From contig CADASP010000003.1 in NCBI GenBank assembly GCA_902790625.1, positions 62,001-126,000 on the forward strand: DNA of 64,000 nt. Direction: 5' to 3'. The notes under the pieces were generated by a model. The model made no database searches, was not told where the DNA came from, and saw nothing but the letters and a program-made list of their open reading frames with translations. Of this stretch, positions 60,473 through 64,000 are shown piece after piece; the stretch's first letter is position 1; each line of letters begins with the position of its first letter. A program made the position numbers and the translations under genes. The stretch is from an uncultured Prevotellaceae bacterium (GTDB taxonomy: Bacteria > Bacteroidota > Bacteroidia > Bacteroidales > Bacteroidaceae).

Positions 60473-61990
60473 ATGTCTTCTGTCAATAATAAGCGAATAG
60501 CCAAGAATACGGTATATCTTTATCTGCGCATGCTGTTGGTGATGGCAGTAAGCCTTTACACGGTACGCGCGATACTGGACATACTGGGCGTTGTAGACTA
60601 TGGCATCTATAATGTTGTGGGGGGCGTGGTGACCATGTTTGCCTTCATGAACCGCACGCTTGCAACTTCGTCACAACGGTATTTCTCTATTGCTTTAGCC
60701 AAGAATGACCATGAGGATTTGAAACGTGTATTCAGTCTGAACCTGACGGTGTTTTCTTTGTTGGGGGTAATTGTGGTATTCTTGCTGGAAACTGTGGGAC
60801 TGTGGTTCGTGAATAACAAGATGACCATCCCCGTGGAGCGTTTGGGAGCTGCCAACGTGGTCTATCAATTGTCCATCATCTCCATGCTCTTTCATATCGT
60901 GGTCATCCCCTATATGGCTTTGGTAATAGCTTATGAGAAAATGAATGTTTTTGCTATTATTGGAGTTGTGGAAGCGATTGGTAAGTTAGGGATTGTATTT
61001 CTGCTTACCGTTATAGCATTTGATAGGCTGATTGTTTACGGCGTTCTTGTATTGCTCTTAGCTTTTGGAACATCGTTATGGTATATTTTCTACTGTCTGA
61101 AGCATTATCCCGAGAGCCATTTCAGATGGTACTGGAATAAAAAGGAAGCTTTAGAACTGTTAGGCTTCTCTGGATGGCACTTTCTTGGCACGTTTTCCAT
61201 AACTTGCAGAAGTCAAGGTATCAATATATTGCTCAATATGTTCTTTAATCCGGCAGTTAATGCTGCTAGAGCTGTTGCATATCAGGTCTATGGAGCCGTC
61301 CACCAGTTGGTTACAAATTTCTTTACAGCGGTTAAGCCTCAGATATACAAATCATATGCTAGTGCTCAGCATGATGAAATGTTCAAGCTAGTAATGCGAA
61401 GCTCTTTATTCAGCATGTATTTAATATCGCTTCTGATATTTCCGTTAATAGCAAGTACAGAATTTGTTCTTGGCCTATGGTTAAAAGAACTTCCAGAATA
61501 CACAATTGTATTCGTGCAACTTGTTTTGTTGAATGGATTGGTTGATTCTGTTGACGCTCCGTTATCTGCTACTGCATTGGCAACAGGGAAGATTCGAAAA
61601 TACGAGATAGCAGTATCTTCGGTTATTTTAGCTAACATACCAATTTCTTACGTGGCGTTAAAGATGGGCAGTAATCCTGATATTACGATGGTGATATCTA
61701 TCATCCTCTCATGTATAGATGTATTTGTCAGGACGTTGATGCTAAAGGGTATGATGAATTTCCCTATGAAAAAATATATGGTCTTATTTGCAAAGGTTCT
61801 CGTTGTATCCGCTATATTGACATTTATATGTAAATTTGTTTTGCTTGATATTGTCAACAGTATCTGGCAAGTAATACTTGTCTCTTTGGTCGTTTTTATA
61901 CTTCAGACATTATTGTATGCCCTAATAACAGATAAATCAGACAGAGAAGCTGTCGTTTGTATTATAAAGAAAAGAATAGGCAAACACTAA
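60473..61990 (+). CDS. wzx: Polysaccharide flippase (Wzx-like)
   Basis: 505 residues, about 12-14 membrane helices. It starts MSSVNNKRIAKNTVYLYLRM; GVVDYGIYNVVGGVVTMFAFMN and FFNPAVNAARAVAYQVYGAVH are typical of Bacteroidota Wzx. It moves lipid-linked repeat units across the inner membrane. From here to the right edge the DNA is AT-rich compared with the rest of the window. A near-consensus TATCTTTT at 60423 might act as promoter. Confidence 0.93.
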   Translation: MSSVNNKRIAKNTVYLYLRMLLVMAVSLYTVRAILDILGVVDYGIYNVVGGVVTMFAFMNRTLATSSQRYFSIALAKNDHEDLKRVFSLNLTVFSLLGVIVVFLLETVGLWFVNNKMTIPVERLGAANVVYQLSIISMLFHIVVIPYMALVIAYEKMNVFAIIGVVEAIGKLGIVFLLTVIAFDRLIVYGVLVLLLAFGTSLWYIFYCLKHYPESHFRWYWNKKEALELLGFSGWHFLGTFSITCRSQGINILLNMFFNPAVNAARAVAYQVYGAVHQLVTNFFTAVKPQIYKSYASAQHDEMFKLVMRSSLFSMYLISLLIFPLIASTEFVLGLWLKELPEYTIVFVQLVLLNGLVDSVDAPLSATALATGKIRKYEIAVSSVILANIPISYVALKMGSNPDITMVISIILSCIDVFVRTLMLKGMMNFPMKKYMVLFAKVLVVSAILTFICKFVLLDIVNSIWQVILVSLVVFILQTLLYALITDKSDREAVVCIIKKRIGKH

Positions 61991-62020
61991 GATTTCCGAA
62001 GTTTTTTTATTACTTCAAAG

Positions 62021-63106
62021 ATGAAAATATATACTGTAACGTATCTTATTAATAATTATGGTTCAATTCTTCAAGCTTATGCATTACAAAAACGCTTGCA
62101 AGAATTTGGTGGGAATCCAATTATAATAAGGAAAGAAGCACCAGCAAAAGGGTCATTTATGCACACTTTGCGGGTCATCTTAAAGCCACAAAAGCATTAT
62201 TCCCTTTTTCAAAGAATTAAGAAAGAGTGTCAGAAGAAAAAATTCAATATTAAAAATTCAAAGATTTCTAATTTCATCAACGCAAAACTTTCCGTAACAA
62301 TAATTAGTGATATAGGGCAATTTAAAAATAACCTCTCTGCTAATGATGTATTTCTCGCTGGAAGTGATCAAATATGGAATGTTCTTAATTCAACCTTATC
62401 AAGTTGGTATTCTTTTAAATGGATAGATTCCAATAAAAAATATAGTTATGCGGCCAGTATAGGGTTGGACGAACTGACTGAATCTCAGAAGCAGTTGTAT
62501 GCTGATGGATTATTAGGCTTCCATACCATATCGTTAAGGGAGTCTCAAGCTGTTAGTTTGTTGGCTCCATTGTTTAAGGGGAAAGAGGTGAGACAAGATT
62601 TAGACCCGACTCTTCTGTTTGATGGTTCATTCTGGCGAAAAATGGAAACAGGAAGATTGATAGAAGAACCATACGTCTTTGTTTATATGCTAAGGCCAGA
62701 TATGAATGTCATAGAGTTGGCGAAACAAATAGCTAAAAAAAGGGGTTATGAGGTTATTTATACAGGATTATATGCAGATAAGATGACAGGTGTTACCACA
62801 ATATGTGATGCAGGAATAGAAGAGTTCTTGTCGTATATTGATAATGCTGAAGCTGTTGTTACGAATTCATTTCATGGAACCGTCTTCTCTGTTCTGTTTC
62901 ATAAGCCTTTCCTCTCTGTAAAATTGCAGACTACTTCATCGCGAGTAGAAAGTTTCCTTAATATAATTGGGATGAAATCAAGACTTGTTCAGGCACCTTT
63001 TGCATCAACAGATATTCCTGATGTTGACTATCAAAAAGTAGAACAGATTCTTGGTATAGAAAGAAACAAATCCTTGGATTACTTGGCAAAAATATGTGAA
63101 GCGTAA
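62021..63106 (+). CDS. Polysaccharide pyruvyl transferase family protein
   Basis: 361 residues. It starts MKIYTVTYLINNYGSILQAYALQKRL. Family motifs include FLAGSDQIWN, SYAASIGLDEL, SLRESQAVSLL, and NAEAVVTNSFHGTVFSVLF. It would add pyruvate ketals from phosphoenolpyruvate to sugars of the repeat unit. Its stop overlaps the next gene's ATG (TAATG). Codon use is AT-rich like its neighbours. Confidence 0.92.
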   Translation: MKIYTVTYLINNYGSILQAYALQKRLQEFGGNPIIIRKEAPAKGSFMHTLRVILKPQKHYSLFQRIKKECQKKKFNIKNSKISNFINAKLSVTIISDIGQFKNNLSANDVFLAGSDQIWNVLNSTLSSWYSFKWIDSNKKYSYAASIGLDELTESQKQLYADGLLGFHTISLRESQAVSLLAPLFKGKEVRQDLDPTLLFDGSFWRKMETGRLIEEPYVFVYMLRPDMNVIELAKQIAKKRGYEVIYTGLYADKMTGVTTICDAGIEEFLSYIDNAEAVVTNSFHGTVFSVLFHKPFLSVKLQTTSSRVESFLNIIGMKSRLVQAPFASTDIPDVDYQKVEQILGIERNKSLDYLAKICEA

Positions 63107-64000
63107 TGGAGTGGAATTTAAATACAGACCAATGTAATGGCTGTTGTGCTTGCGCTGATGCATGCCCTGTTGGTGCAATAACTATGGAAGTGGATATTTC
63201 TGGGAGCAGACGTCCTCAATTGAATAGTTCACTATGTATATCTTGCTCCAAATGTAAAAAAATATGTCCTCAATTCTCTTCACCAAAAAGTGTGGGCTTC
63301 GATAAGCAATCCTATATTGGTTTATGCGAAAATAGTACTTTATATCAGAGATCGTCATCGGGCGGTATTTTCGCTGCTTTGGCTGTATCCTTTTTAAAAA
63401 GAGGCGGGGTAGTTTATGGAGCAGCGATAACCCGGTTTAATAAAAGAGTTGAATGCCGGCATTTGAGAATTACGGATTGTAAAGACCTCCATCTTATTCA
63501 GGGAAGCAAATATGTCCAGAGTAAAATGGACGGGGTTTATAAAATGATTAAAGAAGATATAAAGGCAGGAAAAGACGTTCTATTCTCTGGTACCTCATGT
63601 CAGGTTGCTGCAATAAAGAACGTATTTGGCGAGCACGAACAGTTATTTACGGTTGACCTCGTATGTCATGGCGTACCTAAAGACTCAGTCTACAATAATT
63701 ATATAAGCTATTTAGAGAAAAAATACAAATCAAGCATCCAAGATGTTTCTTTTAGAGTAAAAGGGTATCGAAATTTCTGGAGTACCTCTACGTATGTGCT
63801 AAAATTATTATTTAACGGAAAACAATCAAATAAAATTGTTTTCATTCCGAAGGACAAATCTGCGTATTACAAATTGTTTTTACAGAGGGCGTGTTATAGA
63901 GAGTCCTGCTATTCATGCCAATATGCTTCATTAAACAAACCTGCAGATATGACGTTTGGTGACTTTCGACCCACGTCTATAGAGTATCATGAGTATAACT
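63106..64000 (+). CDS. Coenzyme F420 hydrogenase/dehydrogenase beta-subunit family protein (partial)
   Basis: At least 298 residues; the 3' end is outside. Two [4Fe-4S] motifs at the N-terminus: CNGCCACADACP and CISCSKCKKICP. Then SSSGGIFAALAVSFLKRGG, FSGTSCQVAAIKNVFG and DLVCHGVP, the FrhB-type domain. Such proteins lie next to pyruvyl transferases in many Bacteroidota capsule loci; a redox step on the glycan precursor is inferred, since F420 is not expected here. Confidence 0.9.
   Translation, partial: MEWNLNTDQCNGCCACADACPVGAITMEVDISGSRRPQLNSSLCISCSKCKKICPQFSSPKSVGFDKQSYIGLCENSTLYQRSSSGGIFAALAVSFLKRGGVVYGAAITRFNKRVECRHLRITDCKDLHLIQGSKYVQSKMDGVYKMIKEDIKAGKDVLFSGTSCQVAAIKNVFGEHEQLFTVDLVCHGVPKDSVYNNYISYLEKKYKSSIQDVSFRVKGYRNFWSTSTYVLKLLFNGKQSNKIVFIPKDKSAYYKLFLQRACYRESCYSCQYASLNKPADMTFGDFRPTSIEYHEYN

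Overview
This window reads as chromosomal DNA from a member of the Bacteroidota, most likely Bacteroidales and probably close to Prevotella. The evidence is threefold. Genes are preceded by the Bacteroidota -7 promoter box TAnnTTTG. Several encoded families are typical of this group (DUF1460, DUF3256, DUF4296, TRL-like lipoprotein, patatin fused to a beta-barrel, NADH dehydrogenase without NuoEFG). A capsule locus is headed by a NusG paralogue of UpxY type. All calls come from reading the sequence; no database search was run. No tRNA, rRNA, CRISPR array or replication origin was recognised.

Layout. 1-5125 (minus) is the 5' part of a very large secreted fibronectin-III protein that runs off the left edge. 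5.1-7.7 kb is a repeat-rich patch holding foldback elements, nested palindromes and a broken MazF-type toxin gene beside an intact antitoxin-like gene. 7.7-10.1 kb is a secreted GH31 glycosidase. 10.6-13.8 kb (minus) is a four-gene, ATGA-overlapped operon (DUF4359, GT4, acyltransferase, GT2), preceded by a remnant of a lamin-tail-domain gene. 14.5-20.7 kb (minus) holds an AlbA_2 protein with miaA, an AraC-type regulator coupled to a 5'-nucleotidase, and gapA, which diverges from mscL. 22.4-30.4 kb holds a patatin/outer-membrane barrel protein, an NhaC antiporter, a one-protein MmeI-like restriction-modification enzyme and a TRL-like lipoprotein. 30.5-40.9 kb (minus) is nuoA-B-CD-H-I-J-K-L-M-N with no nuoEFG.

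41.8-47.2 kb (plus) carries mazG, rnz, a small secreted protein, an L,D-transpeptidase and a sigma-factor operon. 47.2-53.2 kb (minus) looks like one long transcription unit: DksA-like protein, lspA, DUF4296 lipoprotein, a small overlapping gene, nucleoside symporter, DUF151 nuclease, rsmE, ABC ATPase, DUF3256. A DUF1460 amidase-like gene follows. 54.3-54.8 kb is a nuclease remnant ended by a palindromic repeat. From 55.1 kb a capsule/exopolysaccharide locus runs to the right edge: structured leader RNA, NusG paralogue, Wza-like exporter, a pair of ATPase genes (one with a PD-(D/E)XK nuclease domain) carrying their own promoters and a terminator, Wzx flippase, pyruvyl transferase and a partial F420-dehydrogenase-beta-like gene. 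The last ~3.6 kb is visibly richer in A+T, as expected for exchanged capsule genes.

The features most worth a second look are the alternative-pairing leader RNA of the capsule locus, the ATPase/nuclease cargo inside that operon, a 9-nt-period repeat in front of three nuo genes, a ~450-bp non-coding repeat in two inverted copies, an ~89-150-bp NotI-palindrome repeat in two inverted copies, and foldback elements that coincide with broken genes.
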